From assembly GCA_938049795.1 (NCBI GenBank), contig CALLCD010000240.1, forward strand, positions 1-9,634: a stretch of 9,634 bases of DNA, written 5' to 3'. The notes below the pieces were generated by a model. That model was not told where the DNA came from and searched no databases. It saw only the letters and a list, made by a program, of their open reading frames with translations. This DNA is from an uncultured Hyphomonadaceae bacterium. Lineage in GTDB: Bacteria > Pseudomonadota > Alphaproteobacteria > Caulobacterales > Hyphomonadaceae. This document shows positions 1-6,520 of the stretch, piece by piece; the stretch's first letter is position 1; every line of letters starts with the position of its first letter. A program made the position numbers and the translations under genes.

Positions 1-48
1 GGCCAGACGCGCTTTACCCTGTTTATTCCAATTGCGAGGTCCGAGTGA
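1..48 (+). CDS. ntrB: NtrB nitrogen sensor histidine kinase, C-terminal end only
   Basis: The first frame reads GQTRFTLFIPIARSE and then a TGA stop at 46-48. A G-x-T-x-F-x-(hydrophobic)3-P ending is the usual last beta strand of a histidine-kinase ATPase domain, and ntrB is the gene normally found directly before ntrC. The identity therefore rests on 15 residues plus position; the catalytic boxes lie upstream of the window. The stop codon overlaps the ntrC start by one base (TGATG), which suggests translational coupling within an ntrBC operon. In the known pathway NtrB phosphorylates NtrC when nitrogen is limiting and is controlled by PII protein. Confidence 0.75.
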   Translation, partial: GQTRFTLFIPIARSE

Positions 49-1400
49 TGACCAAACCGACCATCCTTGTGGCTGAAGACGATGCGGCCATCCGGCTCGT
101 GATCAGCCAGACCCTGACCTCGGCAGGCTATGCCGTGCGCACCACCGCCTCCGCCGACGCCTTGCAGCGCTGGGTGCGCAATGGCGAGGGCGATGTCATC
201 GTCACCGATGTCTATCTCGACGAAGACCCGATCTTTGACATCATGCCCGCCATCCGCCTCGAACGCCCCGACCTGCCCGTCATCGTGATGAGCGGCCAGA
301 ACACGATCCTGACCGCAGCCTCGGCCGCAGAGCATGGCGCATTTGACTATCTGCCCAAGCCTTTCGACATTGAAGTGCTCACCGATCTGGTCACCCGCGC
401 GCTGAAAAAACCAAGCGGGGTCCGGCGGATTGACCGCGAAACCCGCAAGGCCGAACAAAACGCCGTTCTGCCGCTGATCGGCCGGTCCGAGCAAATGCAG
501 GATGTCTACCGCGTCGTCTCGCGCATTATGAACACCAGCCTCACCGTACTGATCGAAGGGGAGGCGGGCAGCGGCAAGGAGCTGACCGCCCGCGCCATCC
601 ACAATCTTGGCCAGTATGCCGACGCACCCTTCGTCGCGCTTGATCTTGATGGGCTGGACGCCGCCGAGATGGCCGAAGCCTTTGCCGCCATCCGCTCCGA
701 TGTCCGCTCGACCGTCTATATCGACGAAGTGGCTGGCCTTTCTGCCGATGCACAGGCTCGTCTGGTGCGCCTGTTGCGGCGTCCGGGTCATGCGCGTCTG
801 ATCGTTTCCACCAATCATGATCTTGACCAGAGCGTCGTCGATGGCGTCTTCCGTCGTGATCTGTTCTACCGGCTGAATGTCGTCCGCCTAAGCCTGCCGC
901 CCATCCGCGAGCGCAAGGAAGACATTCCCGAGCTGGCCCAAGCCTTCCTCGTCCGCGCCCGCGACAATGGCCTGCCCAATAAGCGGCTGGATGCGGCCAG
1001 TCTCGACCGGCTTTCCGCTTATGACTGGCCGGGCAATGTCCGCGAGCTTGAGAACATTATTCTGCGCCTGTGTGCGCTCAGCCCGGACGAACTGATCACT
1101 GTGCGCGATGTTGAAATGGCGATGAGCGTTGATCTGACCCGTCTGGCGCCATCCTCTGTCACTCTCGAAGACGAGTTCGCCGCGACCCTCAAGGCGCATA
1201 TCCTGCCCAAACTGGTATCGGTCGGACAGGACGAGCAGAGCCAGATCCACCAAAATGTCATCGCCAGCCTCGAAAAACCGCTGATCGAACTGGCCCTGTC
1301 TATCACATCGGGCAACAAGGTCCGCGCGGCCAGCTTGCTCGGGGTCAATCGCAATACGCTTCGGGCCAAAATGAAAGCACTTGGTTTTGCAGAAGAGTGA
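48..1400 (+). CDS. ntrC: NtrC nitrogen response regulator, lacking the sigma-54 contact loops
   Basis: Response regulator of 450 residues with three domains. The receiver domain (about 5-118) has the acidic pocket E10-D11-D12, phospho-acceptor D54, S82 and K104. The AAA+ domain (about 142-365) has Walker A GEAGSGKE (K177), Walker B D226-E227, sensor I near T255-N256, arginine fingers R269 and R275 in FRRDLFYRL, and sensor II WPGNVRELEN at 327-336. The C-terminal Fis-type helix-turn-helix spans about 415-448. Family members are usually about 470-485 residues. Compared with enterobacterial NtrC as I remember it, about 16 residues are missing between PFVAL and Walker B, including the whole GAFTGA loop. 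About 12 more are missing between Walker B and sensor I, removing the VGG...VDVR hairpin. By analogy with Rhodobacter capsulatus NtrC, which lacks GAFTGA and acts with sigma-70 polymerase, this protein probably does not act through sigma-54. The ATG at 48 overlaps the ntrB stop; a GTG at 45 would add one residue and is less likely. Confidence 0.93.
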   Translation: MTKPTILVAEDDAAIRLVISQTLTSAGYAVRTTASADALQRWVRNGEGDVIVTDVYLDEDPIFDIMPAIRLERPDLPVIVMSGQNTILTAASAAEHGAFDYLPKPFDIEVLTDLVTRALKKPSGVRRIDRETRKAEQNAVLPLIGRSEQMQDVYRVVSRIMNTSLTVLIEGEAGSGKELTARAIHNLGQYADAPFVALDLDGLDAAEMAEAFAAIRSDVRSTVYIDEVAGLSADAQARLVRLLRRPGHARLIVSTNHDLDQSVVDGVFRRDLFYRLNVVRLSLPPIRERKEDIPELAQAFLVRARDNGLPNKRLDAASLDRLSAYDWPGNVRELENIILRLCALSPDELITVRDVEMAMSVDLTRLAPSSVTLEDEFAATLKAHILPKLVSVGQDEQSQIHQNVIASLEKPLIELALSITSGNKVRAASLLGVNRNTLRAKMKALGFAEE

Positions 1401-1476
1401 TTGACCTGCTAAAAGCCTGTTGCTCTAGTGCACCACTGTTGCATTAGTGTGACAAGTTGCGGTGTAGAGGGTTCGT
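1401..1476 (+). promoter_or_regulatory. ntrC–ntrY intergenic region with candidate promoter elements
   Basis: This 76-base gap holds several overlapping weak signals. TTGACC at 1401-1406 and TCTAGT at 1424-1429, 17 bases apart, match 5/6 and 4/6 of a sigma-70 promoter. GTGCAC at 1428-1433 and TTGCA at 1439-1443 have the spacing of a -24/-12 sigma-54 promoter, with a perfect -12 box but the -24 GG doublet changed to TG. The same bases contain TGCA-N7-TGCA (1429-1443), two bases shorter than the classical NtrC site spacing. No hairpin plus T-run terminator is seen, so read-through from ntrBC also looks possible. Each element is short and could be chance; that ntrYX has its own promoter here is an inference. 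Confidence 0.35.
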
Positions 1477-3708
1477 GTGAGCGACAAAAAGAAGTCCAAC
1501 AAACTGTTTCCAGTGCGTCGGCAGTATCAGATCGTGTTTATCGCGGCGGTGCTGATTGCGACCCTTGTGACGCTGTTGACCATATCGGGGCTCAACCCGA
1601 TCCAGCCCTTTGCGGGCTATTATCTTGTTTTGATTACGATCAATTTCGTTCTGATTGTCGGATTGGCGGTCTGGCTCGTCAATCGCTATCGGGCGTTGCG
1701 CGCCCAGTCATCGCTGAAGGGCGGCGGGCGGCTGATCAATCGGTTTCTGCTCCTGTTCAGCCTGTCTTCCGTGGTGCCAGCAACCATTGTCGCAGTCGTT
1801 CTCGGCACGGCGCTCGCCAAGGGGATCGACACTTATATTGACGACAATATCGAGGAGTTTGTCGAGGATACGGCCAAACTCACCCGTGAGAATTACGATA
1901 GTTTCGTCAATGATTTCGAAGATGATACGCGTTTGATGGCGCAGGATATCGACTATCGGGAAACCGCTATTGGGTTTCGCGAAACGCCTGACGTGTTTGC
2001 TGAATTTCTCGGCCTTCAAGCGGGGTTTCGGTCATTCCGTATGGCCTATCTGATCAATGAAACGGGCGAGCAGTTGGCCACCGCAAAGATTGACGAGTTC
2101 CCCGGATTTGTCCCGCCCGACGAGAGAGCGCTGCAAGAGGCCAATATGATGGGGATCGGCCCGGACGCCCCCCGCGTGATCGGCCTGACCTTGTACGAGA
2201 ACACCGGCCTCGTCACCGCGTTGGTCAAGCTTGAACATTATGGCGGGCTTTATCTCTACGTCCTCAAGGAAACCTCGCCCTCTACGTTCTCCCAGTACCG
2301 AAAAGCCGAATCAGCGCTGTTGCAATACCGCGATGCAGAAGCGGCGATCTCGCAACTCCAGTCGATCTTCTTTGTCGCCTACGTCCAGATTGTCGCCTTG
2401 GCGCTCTTGCTGTTCGCGCGGCTTGGTCTTGAAGCCGCAAACTCCATTGCCGGTCCGATTGGCAGTCTTGCCACCGCCGCTCACAAAGTCCGCGATGGCG
2501 ATCTTACCGCTCGCGTGCCGCCGCCGGGGAGCGATGACGAGATTGATGAGCTGGCCACCTCGTTCAACACAATGGCCGCGCAATTGGGCGCGCAACGCAC
2601 CGCTCTGCTCAGCGCCCGATCAACCTCCGAGAACCGCCGCAAATTCCTCGAAACCCTGCTCTCGCAAGTCAGCGCTGGCGTCATCCGGACCGACAGCGCC
2701 CTGACCATCACGCTTGCCAATTCATCCGCCGAAGCGCTGATCGGGCAGGGCGATCTACACGGCCGTCCGCTCGGCGATATCATGCCTGAATTTCGCGCCC
2801 GCGCCCATCAGGTGCTCCGCGAACATATTGCAGACGACGCCTCCCTCGAGATCTCTATCGGCGGCGACATCCGTCATATCCGCCTGCGCACCCAGATGGA
2901 CGCTGATGGCGGCTGCGTTTTAACCTTCGACGACGCCACCCGCATCATCACGGCCCAGCGTCATATGGCATGGCGCGATGTGGCCCGCCGTATCGCTCAC
3001 GAGATCCGCAATCCGCTCACCCCGATTCAGCTCTCCGCCGACCGCCTCTCGCGACGCTATGCCGACAAGATTGACGATGATGGTGTCTTCGTGCGCAGTC
3101 TCGAAACCATCAACAGGCAAGCCGCTGACATCGGACGCATGGTCGATGAGTTTTCGAACTTTGCCCGCATGCCCGAGCCAAACATCCGCGCGTTTGATTT
3201 CTCCGCCATGCTCGAACACGCCGCTTTTGCCCAAGGCGTCGGCGCCCCCGACATCACCGTCGCCGTGGAGGCCCCCGAAGCGCCAATTATATTGCAAGGT
3301 GACGAACGCCTCTTACGTCAGGCCTTTGCCAACCTCACCAAAAATGCGCTCGAAGCGATCCAGTCTCTACCCGAAGACCTTGAAGTCGTCGGCCTGATCA
3401 AACTCATTGCCATCCCGTCGCCAGACAGCCTCGAAATTATCATCGAGGACAATGGCCCGGGCTTCCCGCTCGAAGCGCGTGACAAGCTGCTGGAACCCTA
3501 TGTCACCACACGGGACCGGGGCACCGGGCTGGGCCTTGCCATCGTCAACCGCGTGATTGTCGATCATGGCGGCAAAATCGCGCTTCAGGCCCGCCCGGAT
3601 GGCACACGCGGCGCACGGGTCAGTATTACGCTGCCGCTCAAATCAGATGCCGACATTGTAGAAGATAATGTCCATCCACCCCAACGCTCTGAAGAGGAAG
3701 CTGTCTGA
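1477..3708 (+). CDS. ntrY: NtrY transmembrane sensor histidine kinase
   Basis: NtrY-type kinase of 743 residues, a normal length for the family. Hydrophobic segments at about 18-38, 50-68, 88-113 and 294-316 give four membrane spans. The stretch 114-293 between the third and fourth is a large acidic, probably extracytoplasmic sensor region. A HAMP linker follows (about 318-372), then a PAS-like domain (about 385-490). The dimerisation/phospho-acceptor helix has AHEIRNPLTP with H508, and the ATPase domain has the N box (N623, in LTKNALEAI), the G1 box EDNGPG (657-662) and the G2 box GTGLGL (682-687). All catalytic boxes look intact. NtrY is known in other alphaproteobacteria to phosphorylate NtrX in responses to nitrogen, redox or envelope conditions; the signal here cannot be read from sequence. 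The start is GTG at 1477, supported by AGAGG at 1466-1470 with a six-base gap. The stop overlaps the ntrX ATG (TGATG), implying coupled translation. Confidence 0.93.
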   Translation: MSDKKKSNKLFPVRRQYQIVFIAAVLIATLVTLLTISGLNPIQPFAGYYLVLITINFVLIVGLAVWLVNRYRALRAQSSLKGGGRLINRFLLLFSLSSVVPATIVAVVLGTALAKGIDTYIDDNIEEFVEDTAKLTRENYDSFVNDFEDDTRLMAQDIDYRETAIGFRETPDVFAEFLGLQAGFRSFRMAYLINETGEQLATAKIDEFPGFVPPDERALQEANMMGIGPDAPRVIGLTLYENTGLVTALVKLEHYGGLYLYVLKETSPSTFSQYRKAESALLQYRDAEAAISQLQSIFFVAYVQIVALALLLFARLGLEAANSIAGPIGSLATAAHKVRDGDLTARVPPPGSDDEIDELATSFNTMAAQLGAQRTALLSARSTSENRRKFLETLLSQVSAGVIRTDSALTITLANSSAEALIGQGDLHGRPLGDIMPEFRARAHQVLREHIADDASLEISIGGDIRHIRLRTQMDADGGCVLTFDDATRIITAQRHMAWRDVARRIAHEIRNPLTPIQLSADRLSRRYADKIDDDGVFVRSLETINRQAADIGRMVDEFSNFARMPEPNIRAFDFSAMLEHAAFAQGVGAPDITVAVEAPEAPIILQGDERLLRQAFANLTKNALEAIQSLPEDLEVVGLIKLIAIPSPDSLEIIIEDNGPGFPLEARDKLLEPYVTTRDRGTGLGLAIVNRVIVDHGGKIALQARPDGTRGARVSITLPLKSDADIVEDNVHPPQRSEEEAV

Positions 3709-5096
3709 TGATAAGTGATATTCTGATCGTCGATGATGAACCTGATATTCGCGAACTTGTCGCTGGCGTGCTCGAAGACGAGGGCTATCAGACCCGCACC
3801 GCTGCAACCGCTGAGCTTGCCATCGAAGAAGTGCGCCTCAGAGCCCCCTCGCTCGTCGTGCTCGATGTCTGGCTGCAAGGCAGCGGCATGGACGGGCTGG
3901 AGGTTCTGCAATATCTCAAAACCGTCGATCCGGTTCTGCCCATTATTCTGATCAGCGGTCATGGCAATAGCGAAACCGCCATCGCTGCAATCCGGCGCGG
4001 TGCTTATGACTTTATCGAGAAGCCGTTCAAGAGCGCCGAGCTTCTGCATGTGATTGCCCGTGCCATCGAAGCCGCCGCTCTCAAGCGCGAGAATGAACGG
4101 CTCAAATCGAAGGCTGGTCTTGACGAACAGTGGATCGGCTCCAGCCAGCCTGCACAGGCCTTGCGTGCGGCCATCGAAAAAGTCGCTCCAACAAATTCCC
4201 GTGTGCTTATTCGCGGCAAGGCGGGCGTCGGCAAGGAACTGGCTGCCCGTCTTATTCACGAGCAATCGAGCCGGGGCTCGGGTCCCTTCATGGTCGTCAA
4301 TGCCGCGAGCCTCTCGCCTGACCAGATGGAACGTGAAATGTTCGGCGAAGAAGACGACAAAGGCACCCCGATCTCGATCGGTCTGTTCGAGCGGGCGCAT
4401 GGCGGGACGCTTTTGCTGGACGAGGTGGCCGATATGCCGCGCGGCACCCAGAACAAGATCTTGCGCGTCCTCACCGATCAGCGGTTCCAGAGAGTAGGGG
4501 GCCGCTCGAACGTTAATGTCGATGTCCGCGTGATGTCTGCGACAACCAAGGATATGGAGCTTGAGATTGAAGCAGGCCGCTTCCGCGAAGATCTCTATTA
4601 TCGGCTCAATGTCGTCCCGCTTGACGTGCCGTCTCTCAGCCAGAGGCGACAGGATATTCCCGACCTTATTTCCTATTTCTCTCGCAATATCAGCGGTTCG
4701 TCCGGTCTGACTGCGCGACATTTCTCCGATGAAGCCGTCGCCGTGCTGCAATCTATGGATTGGCCGGGCAATATTCGCCAATTGCGCAATATCGTCGAGC
4801 GCATCATGATTTTGTCATCATCAGACATTGACCGTCCGGTCAGTGTCGAGGAGTTACCGACCGAGCAAAGCACGGCTGCGGCGGGTCTTCAGCCACTTGG
4901 CTCGGCCGAACTTGTCGGCATGTCCTTGCGGGATGCGCGCGAACAGTTCGAAAGAGAGTATCTGTCCATTCAGATATCCAGATTTAACGGGAATATATCT
5001 AAAACTGCCGAATTTATCGGAATGGAGCGCTCCGCCTTGCACAGAAAATTAAAGGCTCTGGGCATACAATCGGGGCAGGCACGCCAAGGGAAGTAG
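3708..5096 (+). CDS. ntrX: NtrX response regulator, GAFTGA-free AAA+ type
   Basis: Response regulator of 462 residues and the expected partner of NtrY. The receiver domain (about 3-120) has D9-D10-E11, phospho-acceptor D53, S83 and K105. A short charged linker (125-136) leads to the AAA+ domain (about 142-385): Walker A GKAGVGKE (170-177), Walker B D238-E239, an intact pre-sensor-I hairpin VGGRSNVNVDVR (263-274), arginine fingers R293 and R299 in FREDLYYRL, and sensor II WPGNIRQLRN. A Fis-type helix-turn-helix closes the protein (about 424-452). Where sigma-54 activators carry GAFTGA, this protein has GEEDDKGTPISIG (213-225), so loop L1 is present at near normal length but acidic and unrelated. 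This is typical of alphaproteobacterial NtrX and argues against direct sigma-54 activation. Start ATG 3708 is preceded by AGAGGAAG (about 3693-3700). trkA begins three bases after the stop, so ntrYX and trkA are probably co-transcribed. Confidence 0.93.
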   Translation: MISDILIVDDEPDIRELVAGVLEDEGYQTRTAATAELAIEEVRLRAPSLVVLDVWLQGSGMDGLEVLQYLKTVDPVLPIILISGHGNSETAIAAIRRGAYDFIEKPFKSAELLHVIARAIEAAALKRENERLKSKAGLDEQWIGSSQPAQALRAAIEKVAPTNSRVLIRGKAGVGKELAARLIHEQSSRGSGPFMVVNAASLSPDQMEREMFGEEDDKGTPISIGLFERAHGGTLLLDEVADMPRGTQNKILRVLTDQRFQRVGGRSNVNVDVRVMSATTKDMELEIEAGRFREDLYYRLNVVPLDVPSLSQRRQDIPDLISYFSRNISGSSGLTARHFSDEAVAVLQSMDWPGNIRQLRNIVERIMILSSSDIDRPVSVEELPTEQSTAAAGLQPLGSAELVGMSLRDAREQFEREYLSIQISRFNGNISKTAEFIGMERSALHRKLKALGIQSGQARQGK

Positions 5097-5099
5097 GAC

Positions 5100-6473
5100 A
5101 TGCGCGTTTTGATATGCGGTGCGGGTCGCGTGGGACAGGGCATTGCCCGGCAACTTGCGGCCGAAAAACATAGTATCGTTATTGTTGATAATGATCCGGA
5201 ACTGATCGACAAGGTTTCGACCGAGCTGGATGTGCGCGGGGTGGTTGGCCATGCTGCGCACCCTGATGTGCTGCGCTCGGCCAGTATCGAAGAATGCGAG
5301 ATGATTATTGCGGTCACCTATCATGATGAGGTGAACATGGTGATCTGTCAGATTGCCCACACTTTGTTCAACGTCCCGACCAAAGTCGCAAGGGTTCGCG
5401 CGCGGGCTTATCTCGAAAAAAGCGCTGGTGATCTGTTCACACGCGGCGGGCTGCCGATTGATATGGTCATTTCGCCCGAAATCGCTGTCGGTGATGCCGT
5501 TTTGCAGCGTATCCGAACGCCTGGGGCGCTAACGACGGCTAGCTTTGCGAAGGGGGCGATTAAGCTGTTCGGGTTTGATGTTGGTCCCGATAGCCCCGTT
5601 TTGGACACCGCACTTGACCAATTCTCTGAATTGTTTCCAGATCTTGAGGCGCGTGTTGTGGGGATTGGGCGTGGCAAGACGCTTTTTGCCCCGCGCTCCA
5701 ATGATCGTCTGCTTGAAAATGACCGTGCTTATCTGACGGTGCAGGACGCCCATGCCGCACGGATCAAACGGATCCTCAACAAAGATCATAATGAGGCCAA
5801 ACATATTGTCATCGTTGGCGGCGGCAATATCGGGGTTTATCTTGCGTCCAAGATCGAAGATGAATTAGGCGCGCGTATTCGGCTCGTCGAGAGTGATCCG
5901 GCGCGTGCTGAACATGCTGTGATGCAGCTTAAGCGTTCGATTGTCATCAATGGTGACGGGCTCAGCTCCGAAATCCTCGAAGAAGCGGGGGTTGGCAGTG
6001 CAGATTTTGTCATCGCGCTGACCAATGACGATAAGACAAATCTATTGATTTGCAATCTGGCCAAGCGTGCTGGCGCCAAACGTACGCTTGCGCTGGTCAA
6101 TTCAATAGAGCTTGCCGGCCTTAGCCGTGATTTGCGGGTTGATGTTGTGCTCGATCCGCGTGCGCTGACGGTCTCGCGTATTTTGCAACGTTTGCGTCGG
6201 GGACGGATTCTCAATCTTCTATCGCTTGAGAACGGTGCGGCTGAAACGGTTGAGGGTGTGGTGCTGGAAAGCTCGCCCCTGATCGGCCAGAGTATTGATT
6301 ATGACGACCTTGCCGAAGGCGTGACGGCCGCTGCAATCATTCGGGGCAAAGAGATTTATCTGCCTGCGCCGACCTTGCGCGTTAAGTCCGGCGATCATGT
6401 CATTGTCTTCTACGAAAAACACATGACCCGAAAAGTCGAACAGTTCTTTAGGGTCAGTCCCGAGTTTTTCTAG
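5100..6473 (+). CDS. trkA: TrkA, NAD-binding regulatory subunit of Trk potassium uptake
   Basis: Soluble peripheral protein of 457 residues, the standard length for TrkA. It consists of two RCK units in tandem. The first Rossmann fold has GAGRVG (7-12) and acidic D30 at the end of the second strand, with its RCK_C part at about 140-218. The second has GGGNIG (240-245) and acidic E264, with its RCK_C part at about 375-450. In known systems TrkA forms a ring under the TrkH channel and gates K+ uptake in response to nucleotides. A TrkH-like subunit is encoded 47 bases downstream, so channel and gate are neighbours here. Start ATG 5100 follows the ntrX stop by three bases; AAGGGAAG (5086-5093), inside the ntrX end, is the likely ribosome-binding site. 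Third codon positions differ from hflX: of the first 15 valine codons only three are GTC. Confidence 0.95.
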   Translation: MRVLICGAGRVGQGIARQLAAEKHSIVIVDNDPELIDKVSTELDVRGVVGHAAHPDVLRSASIEECEMIIAVTYHDEVNMVICQIAHTLFNVPTKVARVRARAYLEKSAGDLFTRGGLPIDMVISPEIAVGDAVLQRIRTPGALTTASFAKGAIKLFGFDVGPDSPVLDTALDQFSELFPDLEARVVGIGRGKTLFAPRSNDRLLENDRAYLTVQDAHAARIKRILNKDHNEAKHIVIVGGGNIGVYLASKIEDELGARIRLVESDPARAEHAVMQLKRSIVINGDGLSSEILEEAGVGSADFVIALTNDDKTNLLICNLAKRAGAKRTLALVNSIELAGLSRDLRVDVVLDPRALTVSRILQRLRRGRILNLLSLENGAAETVEGVVLESSPLIGQSIDYDDLAEGVTAAAIIRGKEIYLPAPTLRVKSGDHVIVFYEKHMTRKVEQFFRVSPEFF

Positions 6474-6508
6474 CAGGCCGATGGCCAGCGCGCTGAAGCT
6501 ATCTTGAG

Positions 6509-6514
6509 AGGAGG
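6509..6514 (+). promoter_or_regulatory. Strong ribosome-binding site for the trkH-like gene
   Basis: A perfect AGGAGG lies six bases before the TTG at 6521. It is the best Shine-Dalgarno match in the window and decides the TTG start: the next in-frame ATG is residue 13, inside the first membrane segment. It suggests the channel subunit is translated independently of trkA despite the short 47-base gap. That gap otherwise shows only tiny inverted repeats (GGCC-GAT-GGCC at 6476-6486, AGCGCGCT at 6487-6494) and no terminator. Confidence 0.75.
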
Positions 6515-6520
6515 GCGGGT

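Noticed and set aside
45..50. GTG at 45 as the ntrC start
   Set aside because: The ATG at 48 overlapping the ntrB stop is the usual arrangement and matches the ntrY/ntrX junction; GTG would add only one methionine.
1424..1446. Short inverted repeats (AGTG-CAC-CACT, CACT...AGTG) as a terminator after ntrC
   Set aside because: The arms are only four bases and no T-run follows.
3585..4781. 398-codon open frame on the minus strand across the ntrY end and ntrX
   Set aside because: It is antisense to the well-conserved catalytic core of NtrX, shows no recognisable domain, and long antisense frames are common in G+C-rich coding DNA.
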